Shown in pieces: positions 48,101 through 60,642 of a stretch of 64,000 nt of DNA. The notes below the pieces were generated by a model that saw only the letters and a list, made by a program, of their open reading frames with translations, was not told the origin of the DNA and did no database searches. The position numbers were made by a program, and so were the translations under genes. The first letter of the stretch is position 1. Every line of letters starts with the position of its first letter. This stretch comes from Cyclina sinensis (taxonomy: Eukaryota > Mollusca > Bivalvia > Venerida > Veneridae), in the NCBI GenBank assembly GCA_012932295.1, contig JAAONU010000019.1, positions 32,527,913 to 32,591,912 of the forward strand, written 5' to 3'.

Positions 48101-49836
48101 AGCTCAAGCTCAAAATTGGGTCATCTGGGGTCAAAAACTAGGTCACACAGCCCAAATATGGAAAAACCTTGTTAACACTCTAGAGGTAACATTTTCAGTC
48201 CAAATAACCTGGAATCTGTCAGAAAGGTTGTTTCAATGATTTCTAGGTTAAATTTGAATATGTGTCATCTGAAATCAAAAACTAGGTCACAGAGCCCAAA
48301 AATAGCAAAAAACTTGTTAACACTATAGAAGCTACTTTTCAGTCCAAATATTCTCGAAATTTGTCAGAAAAAATGTTTTAATGATTTCTAGCTCAGATTC
48401 GAATAAAGGTCATCTGGGGTCAAAATCTAGGTCACAGACCCCAAATATGGAAAAACCTTGTAAACACGCATTGAGGTAACATTTTTAGTTCAAATAACCT
48501 TGAAATTTGTCAGAAAGATTGTTTTAATGATTTCTAGCTCAGTTTTGAATATGGGTTATGTGGGGTCAAAAACTAGGACACATGGCCAAAAAGTAGAAAA
48601 TCCTTGTTAATGCTCTAGAGGTTACATTTTCAGTCCAGATGTCCTTGAAATTTGTCAGAAAGGTTGTTTCAGTGATTTCTAGCCCGGACTAGGATATGGG
48701 TCATCTTGGATCAAAAACTAGGTCACAGAGCCCTAAAAGGTAAAAACCACTTTAACACTCCAGAGGTTACATTTTCAGTGCAAATATCCTGGAAATTTGT
48801 CAGACAGGTTGTTTTGATGATTTCTAGCTCAAATACTAATATGGGTCATCTTTGGTCAAAAACTAGGTCACATTGACCAAATATGGAAAAACCTTGTTAA
48901 CACTCTAGAGTTAAGATTTTAATTCCAAATAACCTGAAAATTTGTCAGAAAGGTTGCTTCTATGATTTCCAGCTCAGCTTTGAATATGGGTCATCTGGAT
49001 TAAAAAACTAGGTCACAGAGCCTAAATATCGAAAAACTTTGTAAACACTCTAGAGGCTACATTTTCAGTCCAAATGTCCTGGAAATTTGTCAGAAAGGTT
49101 GTTTTGATGATTTCTAGCTCAGGTTTGGATATGGATTATCTGGATTTAAAAAACTAGGTCACAGAGCCCAAATATCAAAAAACCTTGTTAACACTAGAGG
49201 CTACACTTTCAGTCCAAATAACCTTGAAATTTGTCAGAAAGATTGTTTCAATAATTTCTAGGCCAAGTTTGAATATGGGTTCAATTAACCAGGTCCATAG
49301 CAACTTTGTTAAAAGCAGTCATATTCAGGTGAGCGATATAGGGCCATCATGGCCCTCTTGTTATATAAGCTATAACAAATGTTCTCTATAGTGAGTTGTC
49401 TTGCGCAAAATGAAGGTCAAGGTCACAAGAGGTCAAAGATCAAATAAAAATATTAAAATGTTCAAATAACATGAATTGAGTTTCTTAGGCACAAATGTTC
49501 ATCATGAGACTTCGTGTCATGCACATGAACACGGGTCAGTGGTCAAGGTCACCTAAGATGATGCAATGTGAAGATTGGATTGGGAGTCAAGTACCTATGT
49601 ATTAAAAAAAAATAAAATAAAATAGGGCGGGGGTGGGGTGGTAACATCTCACCTATGTATACATCTTTCTCCTTGATCTGAAGCTTATGGGTTCAGGTTT
49701 GAATTAAGATGAGCGGACTCGACATTCTGCCTGTGGGCATGTCTTGTTTAATCTATATATTCTGGTTAGCCTCTTTAGGTTTATGTCACCTTCAATACTC
49801 TGGGTATATGGCATTCCAGGGGGGAGACATCTTGTT
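45191..49836 (+). mobile_element. HINE-like element, GAGACAT family, with a nested AGCTCACC element
   Basis: Starts near GAGAGAGACATATTC with GTCCTGTCCTGTCCATCTGT. Units of about 290 bp contain AAAGGTCAAGGTCACA, ACATGGATGGATTTTAATAT and ACAAATGTTCTCCAT. They are interrupted at 46787-49362 and end AGGGGGGAGACAT-CTTGTT at 49836. A second GTGCGTCTGTCATTCC-type start at about 46346 suggests internal rearrangement. Confidence 0.6.
46787..49362 (+). mobile_element. HINE-like element, AGCTCACCTGAG family, complete, with two different tandem cores
   Basis: Hairpin AGCTCACCTGAGCA-TGCTCATGTGAGCT and a (GTCC)n run (about 46840-46878). The first core has about five 165-bp units (GCATTGTCTAGTGGACCTCT at about 47100, 47265, 47430 and 47597). 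The second core, 47890-49310, has about ten 145-bp units with CATTTTCAGTCCAAAT, GAAATTTGTCAGAAAGGTTG and AAAAACTAGGTCACAGAGCC. The 3' end is TTCAGGTGAGCGAT, GGGCCATCATGGCCC, TCTTGTT. Confidence 0.85.
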
Positions 49837-49839
49837 TTT

Positions 49840-50010
49840 AGCTCACCTGGGCACATAGTGCTCATGCCAGCATATAGGATTGATGGCTGTCCATAGGCAG
49901 TCATTCACAATTACTTACAAGGACATCTCTTCTGGCCACAAACCGCAAGGCCAAATTTAATAATCAAAGCGCTGAGAGCACTGGAGTTGTTCGGGATCTG
50001 TAATCTAGGT
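49840..50010 (+). mobile_element. Truncated AGCTCACC-type HINE 5' end
   Basis: AGCTCACCTGGGCACATAGTGCTCATG with weak downstream similarity; no 3' end found. Confidence 0.5.
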
Positions 50011-51979
50011 GTTTGAAAGCCTACTGTATTCTCTGAGAACTGTAATATTCTCAGTTAATCTGGAACAAGAGCTTAACTTTCAAAATCAATCAACCCTGTA
50101 AGGTATTGAAAACAGTTTTGCGCTTTAAGCACCACTTTGTGATATCATTTCATCTGTGAAGAATATCTGGCTAAGTTACATCAAAATCCTGTGAAAAATG
50201 GCTGAATTACAGAGCGGATGTAACTGTTTTTTCATAACTGAACTGTTTTTCTGAAACATTATCATTCATAATTGATACAGGCCACAGAAAGAAAAACAAA
50301 CATTAGATTTAGTTCTTTTATTTATAAAACATTACAGTCAATACAATTCGTTGAATTATAATTATTATCAGGTTTACAAGACATTACTTCATACATGTAC
50401 CATATTTCAAAAGTCTCAGCATTGTGGATCCTAACAGGAAGATTTTGAAAAATATGTCAATGTGTAACACCTGACCAATCTTGGCAGAAGTCAATAAGGA
50501 AATCCTTCATGCAAAATCTAAGAACTCTTGGCTGTACAAGAAATAAAATAATATTCTTTTACGTTAAACATATGAAATGGGCTGTACAAGAATTAAAAAA
50601 AAATATTCCTTTAGGTCAAACATATGAAGCCCTGGGTGGAGACAAAAATAATGAAAAGTAATATTCTAGATTTCAGATTTCGAAGCCTTATGTTTTTGAT
50701 ATAAAGATTTTTAAGTTTGCTTAAAAGTCTATTTAAAACATGTAACCACATAGGCTGGAACAAAAAAAAACCTATCTTAAAAAATCTTAGTAGTGGTCCA
50801 ATGCTATTTACAGTATGTATGCTTAGAACTATAAGCCTTGTACTTTCATACAAAAGCTATTTTCAAGATTTTCCTAAATATTTCTATATAAAACATGTGA
50901 CCTCCAGGATGGAGGCAAAAGTGAACACGAAAAATAATAAATGAATTCCACTACAAATTTCACAGTACAAACTTTTAATCTAAGGGCATACAATGTAGTT
51001 TACAAAACATTCAAATATAAAATCTATTCTATGCAGAGCCAACCTCACACTTTAACTAGGAATAGATTAAAAATTATACAGTTTCATTCATTTGCTAGAA
51101 TTGCTTTATGTAACTTTTTGATGCAGTCATTAACTTTCGGTTTGAACTTCCAATGGAGCATTGCTGGACAAAATCTTTAAAATCTAACCAATCAATTTGT
51201 ATATTACAAATAACCTCCCTTGTCTTATGGATGAATGCGGAGATAGGCAATGTAACAGACAAAGAGACCTTTTTCATTTTTGATTGCTTTGACATTTAAT
51301 GGGAAAAAAAACCTTAGCTACAACTGGCATGAAAAATATTTTTGTGTTTTCTTCAATACAAGATATGACTGTTTTATTATTAAGTCTTTGAATTTTAGTG
51401 TTGAATTTCCTTTTTTAAAAAGAACAGAGTGCACTCTATTAATACTAACTGGCTTGCTTTTCAAGGATTGTGCAGGTTAGTGTCCAGATAGTCAAACCAA
51501 GCCAAATATATACCAAGATCTAGCACTTAAGGTGATGAATACCACCAGATACCGCCTTGACACAGTAGTTTCTTAATATATGATTTGTCTGCAATAATAT
51601 TAAACAACTTGGCTGAAAAATTCAAAAACAAACTTCTGGGGTAAGTTAAATCAGCAGTATATTCAACCATATGAATAAACATATACAATTTAACCATCCT
51701 GCAAAAAACTCGCCAGAATACAAACACTACATGCAGAGGACAAGCAAATCTGTGCCAAGTAAAAAACAATTTGATTATACTCCAATTGTTAACTGCTAAA
51801 GAAAGCACATACAAACTTATACTAAACAACATTTAATGTCTATGGTGGTTATTGGTGGTACAATGTTTAACTGAAATCCCACAAATATTTGCCAAGACAA
51901 AGCACAAACTAGTATTGAATGGCCTCAATGTGAAGAATAAACACCAGAGTCAGACTGACAGATGGAATGACACAAATTC

Positions 51980-52595
51980 AATTTACCTCCCAAAAATTCT
52001 ATTCAGTTGCTGATAAACAGCATGGACAAACCTTTTATCCTTTACATGTAAGAAAAATAAAAGGGCCATAACACACTGATAATTCATTTGACTAGAATAC
52101 AAAAATGACATGCACATGTAGGTTTGGTTCTTATGACTCTTACGAAGTATTATCAAAATCTTACATACGGTTGCTAAGAAAAATCATGGACAACTTTATA
52201 TATTAATAAAAAAAAAACATAAAAAGCCCATACCTTAGTGAAAAATCATGGCAGTGGAATGCCGCAACAAGTATGCTTGGTACTTAGGATTCTTGCAAAT
52301 TATTATAAAAACCTGAATTATAGTTGATGAGAAATAGTCCTTACAAATTGGTGTGTAATTATGACCATAACTTAGGGAAAAATAATAAGAATGGAACATG
52401 ACAATGATATGCACAAATAAGTTTCATACTTACGACCCTTGTAAAGTGTTATCAAAATCTGAGAAATAGTAGCTGAGAAACAGTCCAGACAAATTTTGTC
52501 TACAGACAGTTGGATGGATGGAGGGACAGACCAACCAACTGACCAAAATATGTGAATAAAATATAGCCCCCATATCTAGGTGTGTATAAATGACA
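51980..52595 (-). mobile_element. Degenerate minus-strand HINE-like element
   Basis: On the minus strand a start near 52590 reads ATACACACCTAGATATGGGG then GCTATATTTT and a GGTCTGTCCCTCCATCCATC stretch. Two or three diverged units (AAATTTTGATAACACTTT-like) follow. No clear 3' terminus. Confidence 0.5.
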
Positions 52596-53390
52596 AAAAC
52601 AATTATCAAATTTAATCTATCAGAAAATGAGCATTAAAAACTATATAAAAACCACTTTCCTAAAATTTACACTGTGCTTGTACTAAGGCTAAACTCTTAT
52701 GACAGTGTATCTTTCTATAAATTTTAAGCACAGGGATGTCAGACAACTTTTATTCTGATTAATCTGAAAAAAAAAGATTTAAGCATAACTTCTAAACAAA
52801 TGACTGTATCTTTTAAGATGGTCCATTGACGTAACTGGTTGGTCACCTAATACACTAACTCCTATCAGGATGAAGTGAACTGACCTCTGGTCTTCTTTCC
52901 AACAGCTAGACAAGCCGGTTGCTTATACCCCTTCTCATACAATGTAAAGTTCACAATCACAGATAATCAGGGCAGTTTTGCATACTCCTTTTGCCAAACT
53001 GCACTCAATTCACTGGAAAAACAATATGACATGAAAGTAAATTAGAAACAGTACATCAACCATTAATTTTTCTATTATAAATAAAAACTTAAAATTGCTT
53101 TAACTATCATACTTTCACTGAATGAACTGAGCTAAACAGTTTGAATAACTTCAAAATGTTTTAAATGCATTTTGTATCTTTAGATATATATTATTACATG
53201 TAAACATTTAATATTAACATTTCTGTCTAACTGTCAAGCATTTATACATTCAATGAATTTATTTCTCCTCTTTTTCGGTCCTTCCTGAAATTTTTAATGG
53301 TTTTTTGTTGGTTCTAGTGTGAATATACCAACTGGCAGGAATGCTGCAGGAATCAAAGACAGCTGACAACTGAAGTAAAATGCCAAGTAA

Positions 53391-53984
53391 ACAAGAGATG
53401 TTTGTATAACATATATGCCCTTCAGCGCCTTATCCCTAGTGGCAGCCATGTACATTGTAGTTTTGAGAAGCTGGGACCAAGAGTTCTATAGTTAGTAACT
53501 GATCAGAAACCAGTTTGCTATTAAAGTTCACTATGACCTTGGCCTTTGACCTAAAAAGATATACGGGTCATCTTCTGGTTATGGCCAACCTATATACCAA
53601 GTTTCAGGAACCTGGCCCCAAGCATTTTTTAGTTATTTGTCAGAAACCGTTTTGCTATTTAAGTTCATTAAGACCTTGACCTTTGACCTGAAAATGTACA
53701 GGGTTCATCTACTGGTCACGAACAACCTACACATTAAGTTTGAAGAACCTGAAACCAAGCCTTCCTTAGTTATTCATCTGAAACTGTTACGCTATTCAAA
53801 GCCACTGTGACCTTGACCTTTGACCTGAAAAACTACAGGGTCATCTACTAGTCATGACCTACATACTAAGTCTGAGGAAGAGGGGTCACAGGATTCTCTT
53901 GATATTAATTGGAAACTAAAAGTCTACTGACCGACTGACAGACATTTGCAAATCTATATACCCCCTCATCTTCGATGGGTGTAT
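53391..53984 (-). mobile_element. HINE-like element, ATACACCCATCG family, complete, minus strand
   Basis: Read on the minus strand: start ATACACCCATCGAAGATGAG then GGGGTATATAG, GTCTGTCAGTCGGTCAGTAG, and three units of about 135 bp with AGGTCAAGGTC-type modules (plus strand GACCTTGACCTTTGACCTGA). The tail has CATGGCTGCCACTAGGGATA, AAGGCGCTGAAGGGCATATA, a hairpin ATGTT-ATACA-AACAT and CTCTTGTT. The tail matches the 3' end of the 38004-40514 element. Confidence 0.75.
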
Positions 53985-55679
53985 AAAAGCCAAATCATTA
54001 TGAAATATTACAGGCTAAGATCAATCAAGCAACCAAAACTTTTGTGAAAAACTAAACATAAATCATACTTACCTGAGCTGACTGTCAAAACAGAATGATG
54101 TATGTAATTTAGAAAAAAAACCTGAAAATGATCTTTACCTGCTACTTTTTAATTTTCCTTTACAAAGGAATTACCATGCTTCAGTTTCAGTCAAAATTTT
54201 AGCACTTGGTTTGTTTGGCCATTCATGGTTTTCAGATAGAATCAACTCATTTCCTGCATAATCATAGTTGCCTTTTCAATAACTGAAATCTGAAAAAAAA
54301 ACATGAAAAGCATACTGAGAATATATTTTTTGCAAGCATGATGAATGGATTATAAAATGAAAATCATAATCAAGCAACACTGAACTCAAGCAATAATCTA
54401 TCTTTACTTTCAATTTCTTTGTGACCTTTAAAAGAGTAATATATTTGCTTCAAAGTTTTTATATTTACAAATCGGTTTTCCACTGAATGAGAGACATTGC
54501 TGATAACAAATTATCTCCCTTACTCAGATAACATCAGAGGTAATCCAAATTGCACTTTGGTCCTTTCAGTTGGAATCCTCTGACTTTATCCTTGTTTCTC
54601 TTTGTGATAGTCTTCACTTTCAGTTGTAAAAATTGTCACTTACATATTAAATAAAAAGTTAGGAATTTAAAAAAACAAACTTTATGTGCTAACAAAACAT
54701 ATTTTTAAACTAAATGTTTAATCTGACTACTATTGTGGCAAATAATAAGGTGTAATTATCATCATACCATAAAGGAAAACAGCCATGAAAGCAGAGGAAT
54801 CCAAATGGAAGGACCAAGTTAATATTAGAGAGTATTCAGGGTAGATAATCCACTGATGTCCCCCATTATATGAACTACTTCAGATTACAACTGGCTACCT
54901 CACTTTCAAAGCTTCTGTGAAGATGATATAAAATTTACAAGCAGCAATATTCTGTTCAAGTTTAACCATGCAGTAAAAAACTATACCATTAAAATACCAG
55001 AGACTGTAAGGAACAAAATATTGTCACTTTCACAATTCAGATTACCTCCCCTGTTCTTTTTAGTTCATTCTGACAAAAATATGGCCTTCAAAAACAAGCT
55101 GCTGCAGCTTTTTTGTCAATGCATAAACAAGTCTTCTCTAAAAATCACATTAAATGCTAATTTCAAGCACACTGAAAATTTCAATATTACCTTAACGCAA
55201 CAGATACCAGTTTCACACTGAAATCCAGTGACTGACAACCACTCAAACTTTAGCACTTCACTGACAATCCCAATACAACAACCTGAAAAGAGAAGTACAG
55301 TTATTCTTTAAGAAGCAAAGACGATCTTTGACAAAAACAAAAAATTCAGATGAAACACTTCCCTTAAACATCATTTGCAAGAAAGAAACTGCTCCCAAGC
55401 CCTACTTTTTAAACATTGGCCGAGGCAAATTCTGTGAAACAGACAAGTTTCCTGATCTTCAAAGACACAACATAGAATCATGACACTACACGCTTATTGT
55501 TCTTCTGCTATTTCACACCTTAAACAGATAGTGCTAGAATAGTTACCTGTCAACGCTACACTTTTTTTTGTATCCAGTTCATACAAAGTCCTACTGAAAT
55601 TTTACAGGCAAAGCCAGTGACATAACCTACTTCCATTAGTGTGTAATTTCAAGCTCCTACTTCACATTGAAAGCGATTG

Positions 55680-55975
55680 AGCCTGCCTGCTTAGCTCAAT
55701 AGGTAGAGCACTGAATTAGTAATCCATCAGTCGTTGGTTCGACCCCTGGGCAGGGCAAAATTTCTCCGTGACAATTGATCTCAGACATTGAGTCTAATGT
55801 TCATTTGTCTCTCACCGCTTATTCAGAGTAGATCATGTGGGAACAGTAGTCAGTCACTTGTGGAGAAATTGGCAATTACTGGTTAGTTATCCAGGAAAAC
55901 CGGTTAGGTGGACTGACCGCCGAGATATAACCTATCTGTTGAAATTGGTGTTAAACCCCAAAACAAAACAAAAAC
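55680..55975 (+). mobile_element. tRNA-derived SINE of molluscan type
   Basis: The head at 55685-55760 has an A box (TTAGCTCAATAGG) and B box (GGTTCGACCCC), as in tRNA genes, but the anticodon arm does not fold properly. A central domain follows, then a 3' end CTGTTGAAATTGGTGTTAAA, ACCCCAAAACAAAACAAAAA. The CGTTAAACCC-like tail is a known molluscan SINE feature. Short repeats CGATTG flank it (55674-55679, 55976-55981). Confidence 0.8.
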
Positions 55976-56690
55976 CGATTGCATTTCAATACCTTTCAAT
56001 AATGAAAACATTATGAGTACATCATCCTGACCACTCTGAATACCAATATCTTCATGTATTAATTATGTATTCATGCATCATACCCTATCATTAATATTTC
56101 TACCTGGTCAAATCAAGTCGAATGTGTGGCTGGCTACCCCTGTATGCTTTAGCTTGTTTTCCACTGTATATAAAACGCTTGAAATATATGCTAGTGTCCA
56201 ACACTACTGTCTGAAACTGTAATTTACTGTATTTCGGACTGACTTCATTTCAAGGGCCTCATTTCAACAAGATTACGAACTTTTATGTATTGAAAAATAA
56301 CTTGAACAAAACGGTTCTTCGTGTAGGTAAATAGTAAAACGATCTCAATAATCAGCTTGAATTTACATTATATTTTCAATTATAAGTTTCAATGGAAAAG
56401 ATGACAAATGATATTTGTCAAGACTGAAAGTGAAAGTGATCATGTCTCGATCTCTGTTAAAATAGTGATCAAAATACACTCTTTAAAAGTATTTGTCATT
56501 GATACAGTATTAAATTTAACAAAACACTAGACTAAGTCAAATTAATTTTTGTTGTTTTTATGTCTCTATACTTACAATAATACGTAATAATCGCTGTCGT
56601 AAAAATATCTTTGCTCAACTTCGACGACAAAATGGCGGTGTCCCAGATGCGATCATGACGGTGTTGCGTAAATTCCGATCCCGTGATAAA

Positions 56691-57109
56691 TAAAAATGGA
56701 TATACTCTTAGAGTTTTGTGTCTTTTTCAAGGAATAATTTCTATTTTAAACATTTTTTTACTGGATTGATTTTTCTGTCTTAAGGTAGATGTTTTTTTCG
56801 TTTGATGGTTTATGTGATGGTTATATGGAAGTTGTTGGACTATATTGTTAGGCCATTCCTACGCGCTGGTACGCGTAATAAACCATGACAAGCAAAGTTT
56901 TTTCTCGTCAAACTGATTAAAACGACAATTAAACTGTTAAAATCGGATGCCATTCACTTGAAACTTTGACAAAGAAATTGTATCATTGATATTTTCAAAA
57001 AAATTCAAACCATTTTAAACATCTAAGCTGTTAAATTTCGAACTACTTCAGCAGTTCTTCGGTTTTCCAAAACCTTGTTAGATCTGGAAATGCCGGATCT
57101 AGTTGTCCG
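56691..57109. other. Non-repetitive segment upstream of the putative minus-strand gene
   Basis: AT-rich with occasional CG dinucleotides (CTACGCGCTGGTACGCG near 56860). It could contain a promoter for the minus-strand unit, but no element can be named. Confidence 0.3.
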
Positions 57110-58908
57110 GGTCTGAGGACCCGAACAACTAAAAACTGCAAAGAATGTTCCTTGCATGAAACTTTATCAAAGTTGATAAATGGTTCCATTCTATTGCAGA
57201 TCTGGGCCACAGAGGCTAAAAAAAGTTTTAAAAGTAAAAACTACAAAAATCTTTTTCTCCAAAAGGGCAGACCTCTACCAAGTTTGTTCAAATCATGACC
57301 CCAGGGTCAAAATTGGCACTGCCCTAGCTGAAACATTATTTTATATAACTTTATATATGGAAAATTTCAAAAATTTTCTTGTCTGAAACTACTGTGCATT
57401 GGGGGTTGATATTTGGTGTACAATATTACCAAGAGGTCCTCTACAGAGGTTGTTCAAATTATACACCTGGGGTCATTATTTGCCCGCCCAGAAGGTTTAC
57501 TTGATTGAATATAGGCATATATAGGGAAAACTTTGAAAATCTTCTTCTTTGAAACCACAAGGCCTAGGACTTAGATATTTTGCATGGACATCATCTAGAG
57601 ATCCTCTACCAGGATTGTTCAAATTAGGGTCCTGGGATCAAAATTGACCCCACCAAGGGGTTTTGATTTTTCTCTTGATTTTTCAAATACTTACATAGGA
57701 AAAAAGAACTTAAACTATCTTTTCTGTCAAGAAAAACACAAGGCCTTTTGTCAAGACATTAGATGTGTAACATGGCCTACTGGACCTGTACCAAGTTTCT
57801 TCAAATATTAGCCCTGGGATCAAAATTGGCCTTACCCCTGGGGCACCAAGGCTGATACACTATTTGACTTTTTGTCATAGAGCCTTAATTTATGGACCAA
57901 TATCATGGATATTTGTATGTAGGCACCTTTCATGAATCTCTGCTATTTACTGGGGTCAAGGTCACAAAGGCTAAAAATAGTTGTTCATACTTATATCCCC
58001 ATATAGTCTTCAATTCTTTACTGATATCTTAGATATTTGGAATATAGGTTCCTTACATGGATCTCTACTCTTGGGTTTGGTTTGAGGTCACTGGGTTCAA
58101 GTCTCCCATGTTGAAAATAATTTTTTCTGCATTTTGTCATAGAGCCTTTATTTATTGACTGATATTTTAGTTATTTGGTACATAGACACCTTGCATAAAC
58201 CTCTGCCATTAACTGGGGTCAAGATCACTAAGGCTAAAAATAAATTTTTCTACTTTTTGCCATAGAGCTTTCATTTGTTGACCAAAATCTTAGATTTATG
58301 GTATGTAGGTTACTTGCACCTATACCCATGGTCACAGAGGCTAATTATAGTTTTTCTGTCATAGAGCCTTTGTCTGTTTTATGATATTTTAGATATTTGG
58401 TGAATAGGCACCTTCCGTGACCCTCTACCTTTCACTGGGATTCAGGGTTAAGATCACCAAGGCTAAAAATAGATTTTTCTATTTTTGTTTATGGAGCCTT
58501 CTTTCATTGACCAATATCTTAGATATTTCATATGTAGGTACCTTGCATGGACCTATACCACTGGGTGGGTTTGAGGTCACTTGGATCAGTGTCAGGGTCA
58601 CATAAAAATTGATTTTTCTACCTTTACACCATAGTGTTATGCTCACATTTGATTCAGTTTCACCAAACTTGAACAAAACATTTATTAACAAAAGATCTCC
58701 TTTCTTTTCCAAATTCAACCAGATCCCGCCACATGTTCAAGAGGTATGGGGGCCAGAATAGGCTTACTTTGCCATGTCCGCATGATAGTGGTTTCTCAGC
58801 TTTGATAATCTTACAAACCACTGTCCTGAATTCAAAATAAATTCACCCAACAACAATTATGAAACTTGAGCAATAGGATCAATTAAGGACTATCAAAGCC
58901 CTTTTGTT
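57110..58908 (+). mobile_element. AGCTCACC-type HINE, 5' end lost
   Basis: Core begins AAGAATGTTCCTTGCATGAA and continues through units with CCACAAGGCC, CTCTACCAAGTTTGTTCAAA and later CTTCATTTATTGACC/GGTCAAGGTCACC modules. It ends in a decayed tail CAATAGGATCAATTAAGGAC, CAAAGCCC, TTTTGTT. Confidence 0.65.
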
Positions 58909-60642
58909 TAGCAAGATGAGCTTTTGGGATCACCTTATGTCTGGCTCTGGCCTTCATCCCCAACATTTTACTTCAAATGACATTTCCTCCAAAACCGCAA
59001 GGCCATTTTCAACAAAACTTGACAGAAATGTTCCATATATTGCCCTTTTCTCAAATTGCATCAAAACCATTCCCCTGTATAGCAAAGCTTAAAATGGAAA
59101 ATAATTCAAACAACATCTTCTAAACTTCAACATCATTTTCCACCAAATTTCACAGAAATGTTCCTTATAAACCCCCTGTTACACAAAATGGCTGCCAGAG
59201 CTAAAATTTAGATTTTCATTAATTTTTGGCTTCGAAATATTCTCCTCACAACCAACATGGCAAATTTCAACCAAACTTTACAGGAAATGTTCTTAACATT
59301 GCCCTTTTTTAGCTCACCTGAGCATAATTTGCTCATGGTGAGCTTTTCTGATCTCCCTGTGTCCATTGTGCATCATGAAGTGGGTGGCATCAGACTTTTC
59401 TTTAAAAAAAAAACCACAACATTTCCTCCTTAACAACCAGGTCAAAGTTGATGAAATTTGTCAGGGATGATCCTTGTGTTAAGCTTTAACAAAGTTGTTC
59501 AAAGAATTCAATTCCATTTAGAACTCTGATTGCTGTAGAGAGAAACAGGAAGAAAAACCTTTGAAAAAAATCTTAAGACTTGTGAAACCACAAAGCCTAG
59601 AGCTTAATTATTTTGTATGGTTTACCTAGAGGTCCTCTATCAAGGTTGTTCTAATTATGCCCCTTATGTCAAAACTGAAAAGTGACCCTGCCCTGGGGAT
59701 CAATATATTTTACATAGGCATAGGGAAAACTTTGAAAATCTTCTTCTCTGAAATCACAAGGCCAAGGGCTAAGATATTTGGTATGTTGCATTGTCTAGTG
59801 GACTTCTACCAAGATTGTTCAAATCATGCCCCTGGGGTCATAAGTGGTCCTGCCCTTGGGGTCCAATTATTTTACATATAATAATTATATAGGGAAAAAA
59901 TTGAAAATCTTCTCTAAAACCACAAGGCCTAGGGTATTCAGTAGGGAGTATTGTCTAGTGGACCTATACCAAATTCGTTCAAATCATGGCTCCAGGGTCA
60001 AAAATGGCCCTCTGCCAGGGTCATTTTATGTCACATAGGCTTGTATAGGGAAAACTTTGAAAATCTTCTTCTCTGAAACCAAAAGGCCTAGGGCTAAGAT
60101 ATTTAGTATGTAGCAGTGTCAAGTTGACTTCTTCCAAGTTTGTTCAAATCATGGCCCCAGGGTCATAAATTGAACCCCCCCCCCTTTAGGGCTACATGAT
60201 TTTACATAGGCTTATATAGGGAAAACTTCAAAAATCTACTTTAGCCAGTAGAGTCTTAATTTATTGACTGATATCTTAGAGTTTTGGTATGTAGGTAACT
60301 TGCAAAGACTTCTACCACTGGGTGGGGTTTTGGGTAAATTTGGGTCAAAGTCAAGGACATCTTGGCTAAAAACAGATTTTTCTCCTTGTCATAGTACCTT
60401 TACTTATTGATTGACATTTTACATATTTTGGTATATAGACACCTGGCATAAAGCTCTACCATTAACTGGGGTCAGGGTCACCAAGGCTAAAAATATAATT
60501 TTCTACTTTACCTCATATAGCCTTCATTTATTGACCAGCTACTAAGATTTTTGGTTTGTAAATAACTTGCAAAAACAATCACCCTTGGGTGGGGTTTAAG
60601 GTCAGTTAGATCGAAGTTATCTAGGCTAAATATAAGGTTTTT
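58909..60642 (+). mobile_element. Two AGCTCACC-type HINE 5' parts in series
   Basis: A decayed start at about 58909 (TAGCAAGATGAGCTTTTGGG) with three short units. Then a better start at 59311 (AGCTCACCTGAGCA..TGCTCATGGTGAGCT) with core units to 60642. Neither has its own 3' end; the element at 60643 follows directly. Confidence 0.6.

Larger units (their letters stand above)
50295..56690 (-). other. Putative minus-strand transcription unit nested in LIMK intron 4
   Basis: Inferred from signals only. On the minus strand: a possible first exon ending near 56575 at ATTATT|GTAAGTATAG. A short exon at about 55555-55600 lies between AAAATTTCAG and ACAG|GTAACT. An exon at about 55199-55291 lies between TTCTCTTTTCAG and TTAAG|GTAATA. 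An exon at 54175-54289 lies between TTTTTTTTTCAG and CATG|GTAATT. A possible 9-nt exon is at 54073-54081 before GTAAGTATG, and a last exon runs from 53012 (acceptor TTGTTTTTCCAG). AATAAA is at 50322-50317. Product unknown: one frame is open across the exons at 55.6, 55.2 and 54.2 kb (ending VIEKATMIMQEMS), while another frame fits the last two exons (ELSAVWQKEYAKLP before TGA at 52967). These conflict, so it may be non-coding. Confidence 0.35.

Noticed and set aside
51527..51832. A 101-residue minus-strand frame as the product of the putative antisense gene
   Set aside because: It lies deep in the presumed 3' UTR, has no recognised motif and no supporting splice context.
55685..55760. A functional tRNA gene
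   Set aside because: A and B boxes are present but acceptor and anticodon stems do not pair properly, and the sequence runs on into a SINE body with a molluscan tail.
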